Shown here piece by piece: positions 36,528 to 44,909 of a stretch of DNA of 64,000 nt (position 1 is the stretch's first letter; the number at the start of each line of letters is the position of its first letter). The notes under the pieces were generated by a model that ran no database searches, was not told the origin of the DNA, and saw nothing but the letters and a program-made list of their open reading frames with translations. A program made the translations under genes and the position numbers. The stretch is from Clostridium tetanomorphum (GTDB taxonomy: Bacteria; Bacillota; Clostridia; Clostridiales; Clostridiaceae): positions 124,001-188,000 of the forward strand of contig NZ_JAGGKA010000005.1 in assembly GCF_017873215.1 (NCBI RefSeq), read 5' to 3'.

Positions 36528-37755
36528 TTTCATCCTCCACTATTATCTTCTTTTTTATATTAACCGTAATGTTCTCAGGAGATATAGATATTATTTTAAT
36601 GCTCTCTGGTAATGATATTTTTACTTGCAGACTGTGTTGACCTTCTTTTAAGTCTTTTAAATCTATATAACATTCTATATCCTCTGGCTTTAGATTATTT
36701 ATTTCCTCTTGTAATGCTGATACAGTTAAAGTAACCTGTTCTTTATCTAAACTTATACTATAATTTTTATCTTCATTTATTGTTTTTACTGTTAAAGGAA
36801 TTTCCTTATTTATTATATAATTAGAAGCTATTTTAATCTTTACATATCCATTATTATTAACTAAGGTTACTCCTTTAGGCACTATGAGTTTTGATGTAAT
36901 CTCTTCTCCTTTTACATTTTCTAAGTTTATAACTTCCGTATCTAAAGAATTTATATTATTTATTATATTTTCTTCCCCTGTTATATCTACTTTTTCGGGT
37001 AATGCAGTAATTTTATCCAAAACTCTATTATCATTTAATTTTCCCGTAGTTTTCACATTTATACTAACAGTTTTAGCTTTTTTTATAGGAACTCTTACTT
37101 CAGTAGATATAGGATGAACCTTTACATCCTTTATTATATTTCCATTAACATCTACTGCCTGTACAGGTAATGTTATGTTTAAGTCTCTATACATATTACT
37201 TATATCGCACTTTACTTGTGCCTTGTGTATCTGATTTATAAATCTTCCTGCTCCTTTTACTGTTACATCAGTTATATTTGCGCTAGGTTTGGTAGAATAA
37301 TATCCCTCTTTAGGATTACCTACAGTATATACATTTAATGGTACAGTCTTTTCAATTAAATCGTCCAATGTTATATTTACAAATAAATTATCACTATTCA
37401 CTATTGTTATATTTTCTGGACTTTTTTGTATTTGAACTGGTACATTATTTTCTCCCTTTTTCATTTTCAGTACATATGCATCTAAATCTGCTACAATCTT
37501 AAATTGCTCTTCCTTTATAGAGTAGATATCATTCAATGTACATTTTAATGTTAGAGTAACATAAGGTTTCTGATCTGGAACTAATGTTAATTTGGATTGT
37601 TCAATTCCTTCTGAATTTACTATGGTAACAGGGATATTTTTCTTATATGTTCCAATAGGCTTTAATACACTAGTTATATACAACCACAAACCAAAGGATG
37701 CAATAACACAACATATTTTTACTATTATTTGTTGCCTCTTGTACTTCTTATCCAC
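36508..37755 (-). CDS. cdaR: CdaA regulatory protein CdaR (YbbR domains)
   Basis: The protein has 415 residues: one N-terminal membrane helix (about 10-28) and an extracellular part of YbbR repeats. These are seen as recurring strands with a VPV/IPVTV-type element and a GYYSTKPSANITDVTVKGAG-like unit. It binds and modulates the membrane diadenylate cyclase CdaA. It overlaps cdaA by 31 bases and the next gene by 20. The tail is Lys/Glu/Asn-rich. Confidence 0.93.
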   Translation of the reverse strand: MDKKYKRQQIIVKICCVIASFGLWLYITSVLKPIGTYKKNIPVTIVNSEGIEQSKLTLVPDQKPYVTLTLKCTLNDIYSIKEEQFKIVADLDAYVLKMKKGENNVPVQIQKSPENITIVNSDNLFVNITLDDLIEKTVPLNVYTVGNPKEGYYSTKPSANITDVTVKGAGRFINQIHKAQVKCDISNMYRDLNITLPVQAVDVNGNIIKDVKVHPISTEVRVPIKKAKTVSINVKTTGKLNDNRVLDKITALPEKVDITGEENIINNINSLDTEVINLENVKGEEITSKLIVPKGVTLVNNNGYVKIKIASNYIINKEIPLTVKTINEDKNYSISLDKEQVTLTVSALQEEINNLKPEDIECYIDLKDLKEGQHSLQVKISLPESIKIISISPENITVNIKKKIIVEDENANKDK

Positions 37756-38573
37756 GTTACCACCTTCTCCCTAAAATTAAGTTTTTTGTCTTTACTTATC
37801 TTTATAATTCTAATAAGTATATCTCTTAAACTGTCCTTATCATAATTTCTAGTAATACTTCCATTTACGGCTAAAGATATAATTCCAGTTTCTTCAGATA
37901 CTACTATTATAATGGCATCTGAATTTTCTGATAATCCTATAGCAGCTCTGTGTCTTGTTCCAAGTGATTTATTTAAATCATTATTTGCGGTTAAAGGTAA
38001 AAAACATCCTGAAGATATTATTCTATCATTTCTTATTATAGTGGCTCCATCATGTAATGGAGTATTTACCACAAAGATATTCTCAAGTAAAGAAGCTGAT
38101 ACTATAGCATCTAATTTAGTTCCAGTATTTACAGTTTCTCCAAGTCCAGTAAGTCGTTCAATAACTATAAGTGCTCCGGTCTTGGATTTGGATAAATTTT
38201 CAACTGCATTTACAATCTCATTTATAACTCTCTCCATAGTTTCTTCATCTTCTAATATATGTTTATCATTAAAAGCACTTCTTCCTATGTGTTCTAGTGC
38301 CCTACGAATTTCAGGTTGAAATATGATTATAAATGAAAGTAATCCTATAGTAATTGTATTACTCAATATCCAATATACCATTTCCAAATGGAAAAGTTTG
38401 CTTATGGGAATAAATATAATTATAAATATGATTCCTTTTAATAATTGTTCTGCTCTAGTTTCTTTTATCAACATATAACTTTTATAAAAAATATAAGATA
38501 CTACTAATATATCCAATATAGCTGATGGACTAATATTTTGTACTGAATCTATAATAACATTAACAAATTCCAT
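37725..38573 (-). CDS. cdaA: Diadenylate cyclase CdaA
   Basis: The enzyme makes c-di-AMP from two ATP. Three membrane helices lie at about 18-36, 46-62 and 66-86. The DAC domain follows with DGA (175-177) and RHR (207-209), both intact. Length 282 is standard. A GGGGGTG ribosome site precedes the ATG. It is the first gene of the unit cdaA-cdaR-FAD protein. A c-di-AMP riboswitch lies about 1.2 kb away on the other strand, so signal and receiver are encoded together. Confidence 0.97.
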   Translation of the reverse strand: MEFVNVIIDSVQNISPSAILDILVVSYIFYKSYMLIKETRAEQLLKGIIFIIIFIPISKLFHLEMVYWILSNTITIGLLSFIIIFQPEIRRALEHIGRSAFNDKHILEDEETMERVINEIVNAVENLSKSKTGALIVIERLTGLGETVNTGTKLDAIVSASLLENIFVVNTPLHDGATIIRNDRIISSGCFLPLTANNDLNKSLGTRHRAAIGLSENSDAIIIVVSEETGIISLAVNGSITRNYDKDSLRDILIRIIKISKDKKLNFREKVVTWIRSTRGNK

Positions 38574-38742
38574 AGATTCACCCCCTTTAATGAATTATAT
38601 ACATTATATATTAACAATTATACACTATCTTTATATATTTATATAATGCAATTAATTAATTTTATAAAATATTAATAAAAGATTTATTAAAGGAATTTTA
38701 TGGATATAAAAAGAATATTATAGCTACAAGGGGGATTGCATT

Positions 38743-39738
38743 ATGAAAGATAAAAAAAACACGAAAATCGCTTATATTTCTTTGGTTTCTGTTTTAATTA
38801 TAGGTCTGATATTTATATCTAGTTACTATTTATTTATTAATACTACAGATAGAGAATATATAAAAAGTATAAAATCCAGCATAAAAAATATTAATGGAAT
38901 AAATAACAGCACAATTAATTATATTAAAGGTCAGAGCATAGATGTAGAAAAGTGTAAAAAAGAACTTCCCAATAAAATTAATTCTTTAGTAAAATATAAA
39001 AATAAACTTACTTCCTTAACACCGCCAGAAAAGTACATGAAATCTCATGGATACTTAATAAATGGACTAAATAACAATATACATATATATGAACAAATGC
39101 TGTCTATTCTTAATAATCCTATAAGCAAAGATATAAATAAATCTTCTGAGTCTTTAAAAAAGTATAAAAACGAATGTATGCACTATTATTCATTGTTTAC
39201 TATAAATAATAATAAGATTACTTTAAGTGAAAATTCTCTAAAATATATAAATAATTGTAACTATTACATAGATGAACTAGTTACTTTAACAAAAGATATG
39301 GAAATCAAAAATAGTCAATATATAGATTATATAAATGATATAGATGACATAATAAGTTGTTTTATAGAAATAAAAATTGATTTTTCTTCTTATAGGGATA
39401 AAATCAAAAATAAATCCATATCCTATGAAAGTACTCTTAAAAATATTGATAATATCAAAAATGAATTTGAAGAAATAAAAAATAAATTTTCAAAAGTATC
39501 AGTACCTCCAAAAGGAATTACATCCTATAAATTATTATCTAAAACCTTTGACAGTTATAATTCCTATATAAAAAATTTTAGATATGCATTAAGCACTGAA
39601 GCTGCTCAAATGTTTAATAATAATAATAAAGTAGATTCTCTTTATGTGGAACCAGATTTAAATTATAAAATTATGAACTCAAATTATAATGAATTTATAA
39701 AAGAATATTCTTCCTTCAAACAATCTAATAATAAATAA
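38743..39738 (+). CDS. Membrane-anchored helical protein, unknown function (331 aa)
   Basis: An uncleaved N-terminal anchor covers about residues 9-31, after a Lys-rich start, so the rest lies outside the cell. The outer part is helical, rich in Asn, Lys and Ile, with several long coiled-coil-like segments. PPEKY and VPPKG motifs at about 93 and 252 suggest a two-fold internal repeat. AAGGGGG precedes the ATG. It is divergent from cdaA, and its position before the c-di-AMP-controlled hydrolase hints at a wall-related role. No family is recognised. Confidence 0.75.
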   Translation: MKDKKNTKIAYISLVSVLIIGLIFISSYYLFINTTDREYIKSIKSSIKNINGINNSTINYIKGQSIDVEKCKKELPNKINSLVKYKNKLTSLTPPEKYMKSHGYLINGLNNNIHIYEQMLSILNNPISKDINKSSESLKKYKNECMHYYSLFTINNNKITLSENSLKYINNCNYYIDELVTLTKDMEIKNSQYIDYINDIDDIISCFIEIKIDFSSYRDKIKNKSISYESTLKNIDNIKNEFEEIKNKFSKVSVPPKGITSYKLLSKTFDSYNSYIKNFRYALSTEAAQMFNNNNKVDSLYVEPDLNYKIMNSNYNEFIKEYSSFKQSNNK

Positions 39739-39757
39739 TATATGTATTTTTTTAAAA

Positions 39758-39885
39758 GTTCCGGGAATAATATCATTAAACCTAAGTTTTAATAAAGCGC
39801 GGGGGAACCAATATATTGGGGTGAATCGTTTATGTTCGTAGGCTAACCTTTGCCGAACCCGTCAGCTAACCCCGTCGGTAAAAGG
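39758..39885 (+). ncRNA. ydaO-yuaA riboswitch: c-di-AMP riboswitch (ydaO/yuaA type)
   Basis: The conserved core is present in order: GCGGGGGAACCAAT, TTGGGGTGAATC, CGTAGGCTAACC, GCCGAACCCGTCAGCTAACC. This element binds c-di-AMP and commonly controls wall hydrolase and potassium genes. The ribosome site of the downstream gene (AAAGGAGAGG) starts almost directly at the 3' end. I see no U-run between aptamer and start codon. Control by hiding the ribosome site or P1 pairing seems likelier than termination. Outer borders are approximate. Confidence 0.95.
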
Positions 39886-39899
39886 AGAGGATATTTCAA

Positions 39900-40430
39900 A
39901 TGAAAAAAAATCTTTTTGCAGCACTATTTGCTACAACAATATTATTATGTCCATATAATTATGCAAAAGCAGGTGCAGCTTATGATACAGATTCTGATCT
40001 GTTCAATAATAAAGGAACAGATACAGTTCAAGTATTAAGTCATGCAAAAGGCAAAGTGTATATAACACCAAAAGATGTAGAATTGATGGCTAAAGTTGTT
40101 TACGCTGAAAGCTGTGGTGAGCCTTACGAAGGTAAAGTAGCTGTTGCTTCTGTAATATTAAATAGAGCTAAAGATCCTTCATTTCCAAAATCCATTGAAG
40201 GAGTTATAAAGCAACCTAGAGCTTTTTCTTGTGTAAGAAATGGAGAAATAAGAGTAAAACCAGATGAAAGTAGCTATAATGCAGTAGTTGAAGCTTTAAA
40301 AGGAAAAGATCCTACTAATAGTGCTCTATTTTTTTATAATCCACAAATCGCTACTTCTAAATGGATGAAAAATATTGGAAAGAAAAACTTAAAACCTATA
40401 GGTAATCATGTATTTTTTATAGCTAATTAA
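39900..40430 (+). CDS. SleB/CwlJ-type cell-wall hydrolase, secreted
   Basis: The protein has 176 residues. A signal peptide (Lys-rich start, hydrophobic 5-18, cut near A24-G-A) leads to an exported protein. The Hydrolase_2 domain from about residue 60 has the catalytic glutamate in VVYAESCGEPYEG and the typical ILNRAKDPSFPKSIEGVI and FFYNPQ segments. It should cut the glycan strand of peptidoglycan (lytic transglycosylase type). Relatives serve in spore germination or growth. Its place behind a c-di-AMP riboswitch points to wall turnover in growing cells. A terminator follows. Confidence 0.92.
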   Translation: MKKNLFAALFATTILLCPYNYAKAGAAYDTDSDLFNNKGTDTVQVLSHAKGKVYITPKDVELMAKVVYAESCGEPYEGKVAVASVILNRAKDPSFPKSIEGVIKQPRAFSCVRNGEIRVKPDESSYNAVVEALKGKDPTNSALFFYNPQIATSKWMKNIGKKNLKPIGNHVFFIAN

Positions 40431-40451
40431 AATGTTATTGTTTAAATATAT

Positions 40452-40484
40452 GGGCCTTCTATAGTTATTATAGGAGGCCCTTTT
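40452..40484 (+). terminator. Terminator of the wall-hydrolase gene
   Basis: GGGCCTTCTATA pairs with TATAGGAGGCCC (with one mismatch) and is followed by T4. Confidence 0.85.
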
Positions 40485-40492
40485 AATATTTA

Positions 40493-41353
40493 TTATTTTT
40501 TAGAATCTAAATAAGATACTGCATTTAAAGCAGCTACTTGCCCTTCTCCTGCTGACTTTATATATTGATAAGGTTTTCCTATACAATCTCCCGCAGCAAA
40601 GCATCCTTCTATATTTGTTTTCATATTTCTATCCACTTTTATATGCCCATTCTCCATCTCCAATCCTGGAACAAGTTGAGCTGGAGAAACACTATCTTTT
40701 AAAACAAAAACTCCATCTGTACTTATTACTTTATCCTTTAATAGTAATTTACTTACTAAATTTTCTCCTTGTATTTCTACCGGTTTATCTTCAACTATTT
40801 CAATATTTTCTTTTAAACCATAACTATTCCTATACATTGGAATATAATATACTTTTGAAGCTAGTTCACTTACAAAGTTTGCTTCTTCTTCCGCTTCCTT
40901 ATTATATCCTATTATAGTGACAACCTTTCCCTTATATAAAGGAGCATCACAGGTAGCACAATATCCTACTCCTCTTCCTAGAAATTCTTCTTCTCCTTTA
41001 ATTGGTTTATTATATTCCATACCTGTTGCTATAATTACTGATTTAGTATCATATGATTTTTCATTTACCATTAATGAAAAATAATCTCCCATTGCATAAA
41101 CAGCATTTATTTTTTCCTGAACTATATTGATTCCCATAGCTTCTATATGTTTTTCAAACTGATTTTTCAATTCCTGTCCAGATACATCATAAAATCCCAA
41201 ATAGTTATTGATCTTGGGAGCTTTAATTAATTTATAACTTAATTCCTTATTACCAAAAACTATTATATTTTTATTTCTTATCTTTGCATTTATAGCAGCA
41301 GATAATCCAGCAGGTCCACTTCCTATTATAGCTATATCATATATCATACTCAT
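40493..41353 (-). CDS. Ferredoxin-dependent flavin thioredoxin reductase-like protein
   Basis: The protein has 286 residues. FAD motif GSGPAGLSAA (11-20), redox pair C132-A-T-C135, and the C-terminal FAD motif GCFAAGDC are all present. The usual NADPH loop (GGGxSA) is replaced by GYNKEA (149-154), and the HRR phosphate-binding pattern is missing. This fits the clostridial FFTR type, described from C. acetobutylicum, that takes electrons from ferredoxin rather than NADPH. It reduces the thioredoxin encoded just upstream. In a ferredoxin-rich fermenter this makes sense. Confidence 0.88.
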   Translation of the reverse strand: MSMIYDIAIIGSGPAGLSAAINAKIRNKNIIVFGNKELSYKLIKAPKINNYLGFYDVSGQELKNQFEKHIEAMGINIVQEKINAVYAMGDYFSLMVNEKSYDTKSVIIATGMEYNKPIKGEEEFLGRGVGYCATCDAPLYKGKVVTIIGYNKEAEEEANFVSELASKVYYIPMYRNSYGLKENIEIVEDKPVEIQGENLVSKLLLKDKVISTDGVFVLKDSVSPAQLVPGLEMENGHIKVDRNMKTNIEGCFAAGDCIGKPYQYIKSAGEGQVAALNAVSYLDSKK

Positions 41354-41381
41354 TTTTTACACCTCTTTTAAGCTTATATAA

Positions 41382-41413
41382 AATAAGTTAACACTATAGA
41401 GTGTTAACTTATT
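41382..41413 (-). terminator. Hairpin between thioredoxin and its reductase
   Basis: AATAAGTTAACACT pairs perfectly with AGTGTTAACTTATT over 4 bases. It may end most transcripts after trxA and lower the amount of reductase mRNA. Confidence 0.65.
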
Positions 41414-41425
41414 ACTTCATATTAA

Positions 41426-41743
41426 TTAAATATGTTTTTCTATAGCAGATTTTAAAGCCTGTTTTGGTCTAAAGCCCACTAAAGTTTCAACAACTTTTCC
41501 ACCTTTAAATACCATTACTGTAGGTATACTTGCTACTCTATATTGACTTGATGCCATTGGGTTTTCATCTACATTTACTTTAACAAATTCCGCTTTATCT
41601 TTAAGTTCTTGAGCTATCTCATCTATAACTGGTCCAAGCATCTTACAAGGTCCGCACCATGAAGCCCAAAAATCAACTATTGTTGTTTTACTAGAATCTA
41701 ATACTTCCTGTTTGAAAACAGAATCATTTATTTCTTTTACCAT
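41426..41743 (-). CDS. trxA: Thioredoxin
   Basis: The protein has 105 residues with the active site WCGPC (C30, C33), the cis-proline loop SIPTV near 74 and a final helix. It is a cytoplasmic disulfide reductase, reduced by the downstream flavoenzyme. GGAGGG lies before the ATG. Confidence 0.97.
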   Translation of the reverse strand: MVKEINDSVFKQEVLDSSKTTIVDFWASWCGPCKMLGPVIDEIAQELKDKAEFVKVNVDENPMASSQYRVASIPTVMVFKGGKVVETLVGFRPKQALKSAIEKHI

Positions 41744-41842
41744 ATCAATATCCCTCCATATTTTATACCCTACCCAGGTATATTTGTTAATATAATTTTA
41801 TAATATAAATTATATTAAGTCAATAGTTTTTAATAATAATTA

Positions 41843-43099
41843 TTATTTGTATAGTATTTCTTGTATCTTTGAATTGTTATAAATAGATTGAGGAAACTTA
41901 GATGATAGTTTTTTTCCATAAGTCTTTCCTTTGTTTATATCTATATTTTTATACAAAAGGCATAAATTATACAAAACAATTTCTTCATAATCTCCATTTT
42001 CAAAATTACTATCATAAATAGTATAATATTTTATGGCCTTATCTATGTCTCCTATTTTTTCATATATGGTAGATAAAAGATATATAGCATGAGGATAATA
42101 CCATGTTCCTTTACCATAATTATATGCTCTTTCTAAATATGTCTTTGCAGCATTATGGTTTTCTTTCTCCAAAAGTTCATATCCTTTATTATAAAAATAT
42201 TCTCCTCCTTCTAGATCTAAAAGTTCTTTTCCTTTTCCCAGTAAAGATTTGTCGTTTATATTTAATTCCTTACTATTCCATTTTATTAAATAATCATATA
42301 ATTTGTTAAAGTCTTTTTGGTCTAAACTTTTTTTAATTTCATTGTAAGGAAATTTTTCTTCTTCAATTTTTTGCTCTTGTTCTTTTATAACTTTCTTATT
42401 TTCTTCAGAATTTTTTTTATTAGTATTATTACTATTTAAAGTTGCATCTTTCTTATTAATTGTAGCTTTATATTTACTAGTTAAAGCATTTATATTTATT
42501 TTATTATACTTTATTAGAAGACTTATATTAATTATTAAGAAAATAAGAACTACTCCTATAGTCATATAAGGATTAAAATTCATTTCTTTTTTTGATATAC
42601 CATACTTTTTTAAATTCTTTTTATTTTCTAATGCAACTTTATTTTTATTATCTACTTTCAATACTTTATTTATATGTTCTTGGCTTTTTTTATAGTCACC
42701 TTTTTTTACGTAACATATAGCTAAATAATTATTTACATTTATATAATTAAAGTGACTTTTTTCACATTCATTCAATAAGGTCAATGCTTCATTTATTTTT
42801 AGTTCCTTTATTAAGGGTATTGCCATACTGTATAACTTTAATAATCTTTTATCCTCTTTAGTATCTTTCAAATATTTTTCCGAAACTTGATCTTTATTTA
42901 AATGACAATTCATTTTCCATAGCTTTCTGCAACCATCTAAATCCCCTTTAATATAATATAATAAACCTTTTAAATTTATGGCAGCAGCATTATTTATATT
43001 TATAGATATACTTCTTTCACATAACTCTATACCTTTATCTATAAATCCATTATTATATTGTTCTAGTGCTTTATTATAAAATTTTAAAGACTTGTCCAT
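41843..43099 (-). CDS. Membrane-anchored TPR protein
   Basis: The 418 residues begin with TPR-type helical repeats (about 1-165). A single membrane helix follows (177-197), then a charged coiled segment (about 200-255), and a second TPR block (about 265-418, for example GDIDKAIKYYTIYD). TPR blocks on both sides of a membrane suggest a scaffold joining a cytoplasmic and an extracellular partner. It is the gene after the sigma/anti-sigma pair on the same strand, with a hairpin between. Function unknown. Confidence 0.82.
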   Translation of the reverse strand: MDKSLKFYNKALEQYNNGFIDKGIELCERSISININNAAAINLKGLLYYIKGDLDGCRKLWKMNCHLNKDQVSEKYLKDTKEDKRLLKLYSMAIPLIKELKINEALTLLNECEKSHFNYINVNNYLAICYVKKGDYKKSQEHINKVLKVDNKNKVALENKKNLKKYGISKKEMNFNPYMTIGVVLIFLIINISLLIKYNKININALTSKYKATINKKDATLNSNNTNKKNSEENKKVIKEQEQKIEEEKFPYNEIKKSLDQKDFNKLYDYLIKWNSKELNINDKSLLGKGKELLDLEGGEYFYNKGYELLEKENHNAAKTYLERAYNYGKGTWYYPHAIYLLSTIYEKIGDIDKAIKYYTIYDSNFENGDYEEIVLYNLCLLYKNIDINKGKTYGKKLSSKFPQSIYNNSKIQEILYK

Positions 43100-43203
43100 A
43101 CTAATCTCCCTTATATTTCTTTTGTTATAACATAAATTATACCTCCTTCATGTAAATTTGGCTATTTACTTTTACTATATTTATATTAAATTACGAAAAA
43201 TTA

Positions 43204-43227
43204 AAATAAGGGCTTTTGCCCTTATTT
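43204..43227 (-). terminator. Terminator overlapping the anti-sigma stop codon
   Basis: AAATAAGGGC pairs with GCCCTTATTT over TTTT, and the stop codon lies inside the stem. Confidence 0.65.
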
Positions 43228-44208
43228 ATCAAATATAACTTTAAAATTATCTATTTTTACTGTTTCTTCATGAGATTTAATTAAATTTTCATCTTCATAC
43301 ACATTTATAAATAATTTTAATGTTACATTTTTGTCTTTATTAATTTTTTCTAATTTCATTATTTCTTTTTTCGTATCTTTAGTATCATATACCATATAAT
43401 TTTTAATGGCATCTAAATCTAATAGATATAAGTTTCCACCTTTAGTAACAGTTCCATATGCTCTTCCAATTATAATTAAAATATTTTCATTATCCAACCA
43501 TTCTACATATTTAGGTGTAAACTGCTTTTTCATATTTGTAAGACTAAATTGCCATAGCTCATTTTTATCTTTATCTTTCAGTATTATGGTTCCCATACCC
43601 TCCTCTACTGCATTTTCACCTTTTCCTTCTATACATACACTATATTTATTATTAGGAGAATACTTCCATGAAGTATTGAATGAAGGTTCTACTTCTATTT
43701 TTGTTTTTGTGAACTGATAATTTTTATCCAAGAACACTGTAGGTTCTTCAACTTTCATTTCTTTTTTATCAATTTTCTCATTCTCTTTTGATTCATAATT
43801 ATTTTTCTTTTTTAAAGCTACATCTACATTTTTATTTTTAGATATATTTGTAGTATGAATTCTATTCATTAATAAAGGAGTATATACTAATAATAAAGTT
43901 GCCAAAGCTGTACAAAATACATATGTGATTTTATATTTTCTTAAATGATAATAAAACTTTTTTATAGGACTTTTACTATATCTATTTCTATCTATACTCT
44001 TCATTATTTCAGATCTTGAACTTTTAAAATCAACATTATCAATTTTTAATGCTTCTCTAAGCATTTCATCAATGCTTTTCTCTTCATCATAAATTTTTCT
44101 ACATGCTTCGCAATTATCCATATGTTCTTGCATTGCCTTTTTTAAGTCATTGGATATACTGCCTTCTATAAAATCATTTAATTTTTTTATAAATGTATTG
44201 CAGTTCAT
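43222..44208 (-). CDS. Anti-sigma factor with zinc-finger domain
   Basis: The protein has 328 residues. The N-terminal zf-HC2 motif HMDNCEAC (H29, C33, C36) is typical of zinc anti-sigma factors. A membrane helix is near 94-114 (VFCTALATLLLVYTPLL). The outer part has a Lys/Glu linker and a beta-rich domain that looks like a stress- or ligand-sensing propeller fragment (WKYSPNNKYSVCIEG). Its ATG overlaps the sigma-factor stop by 4 bases, a standard partner-switch arrangement. It should hold the sigma factor at the membrane until an outside signal. Confidence 0.88.
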   Translation of the reverse strand: MNCNTFIKKLNDFIEGSISNDLKKAMQEHMDNCEACRKIYDEEKSIDEMLREALKIDNVDFKSSRSEIMKSIDRNRYSKSPIKKFYYHLRKYKITYVFCTALATLLLVYTPLLMNRIHTTNISKNKNVDVALKKKNNYESKENEKIDKKEMKVEEPTVFLDKNYQFTKTKIEVEPSFNTSWKYSPNNKYSVCIEGKGENAVEEGMGTIILKDKDKNELWQFSLTNMKKQFTPKYVEWLDNENILIIIGRAYGTVTKGGNLYLLDLDAIKNYMVYDTKDTKKEIMKLEKINKDKNVTLKLFINVYEDENLIKSHEETVKIDNFKVIFDK

Positions 44209-44765
44209 ATCCTACACCTCTCTTTATTCTTTGAACTATATTCTTTAAACTTTTCCCTTGTTTTATAATATCTTCTCTTAACAGATGACTCATTCATATT
44301 TAATATTTCAGCTATATCATGGAAAGTCAATTTTTCTTTAGAATATCTTAATGCTATAATCTGTTTATCTATACAATCTAAACTGTTTATAAATTTTTCT
44401 ATGTTTTTTTTAGTTTCCTTAAATTCTATAGATTGTTCTGGACTTACCTCATTTGAAATTAAATCTTTTATATCTTCTATATTTGCTTCATATACTCTCT
44501 TATATTTCCTCATATAATCAATACATTTATTTTTAGCTATTTGAAAAATCCAATTGGAAAATTTATATTCTTTTTTATATAAATATAATTTGTTATATAA
44601 AGTTATAAATACTTCTTGAGTTATATCTTCAGATGTTTCTTTATTTTTTATGATATTATATACGAATTTCAATATGGGAAGTTCATATTTATTAACAATT
44701 ATGTTAAAGCTATCTATACTTCCATTTAAAACTTCTTGTACAAGTTTCAAGTCATCATCATACAC
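44205..44765 (-). CDS. ECF-type RNA polymerase sigma factor
   Basis: The protein has 186 residues with region 2 (ITQEVFITLYNKLYLY, then FSNWIFQIAKNKCIDYMRK) and region 4 (LTFHDIAEILNMNESSVKRRYYKTREKF). It lacks region 3, as ECF factors do. It is coupled to the anti-sigma gene. The regulon is unknown; the unit may control itself and the following TPR gene. Confidence 0.93.
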   Translation of the reverse strand: MYDDDLKLVQEVLNGSIDSFNIIVNKYELPILKFVYNIIKNKETSEDITQEVFITLYNKLYLYKKEYKFSNWIFQIAKNKCIDYMRKYKRVYEANIEDIKDLISNEVSPEQSIEFKETKKNIEKFINSLDCIDKQIIALRYSKEKLTFHDIAEILNMNESSVKRRYYKTREKFKEYSSKNKERCRI

Positions 44766-44851
44766 TACCTAATCCCCCTTGTATTAAATATTTATATATT
44801 TGATTAAAATTATTTCATATATTAATACGAAACTTAAATTTATAAGTTCAC

Positions 44852-44906
44852 AAATTAAAACAGAGTATATAGTTGTATTTATTTCCTATATACCCTGTTT
44901 TAATTT
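44852..44906 (-). terminator. Terminator of the citramalate-lyase maturation genes
   Basis: Long arms AAATTAAAACAG-GTATATAG and their complements (one mismatch) enclose a short loop and end in T-rich sequence on both strands. Confidence 0.75.
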
Positions 44907-44909
44907 ATT

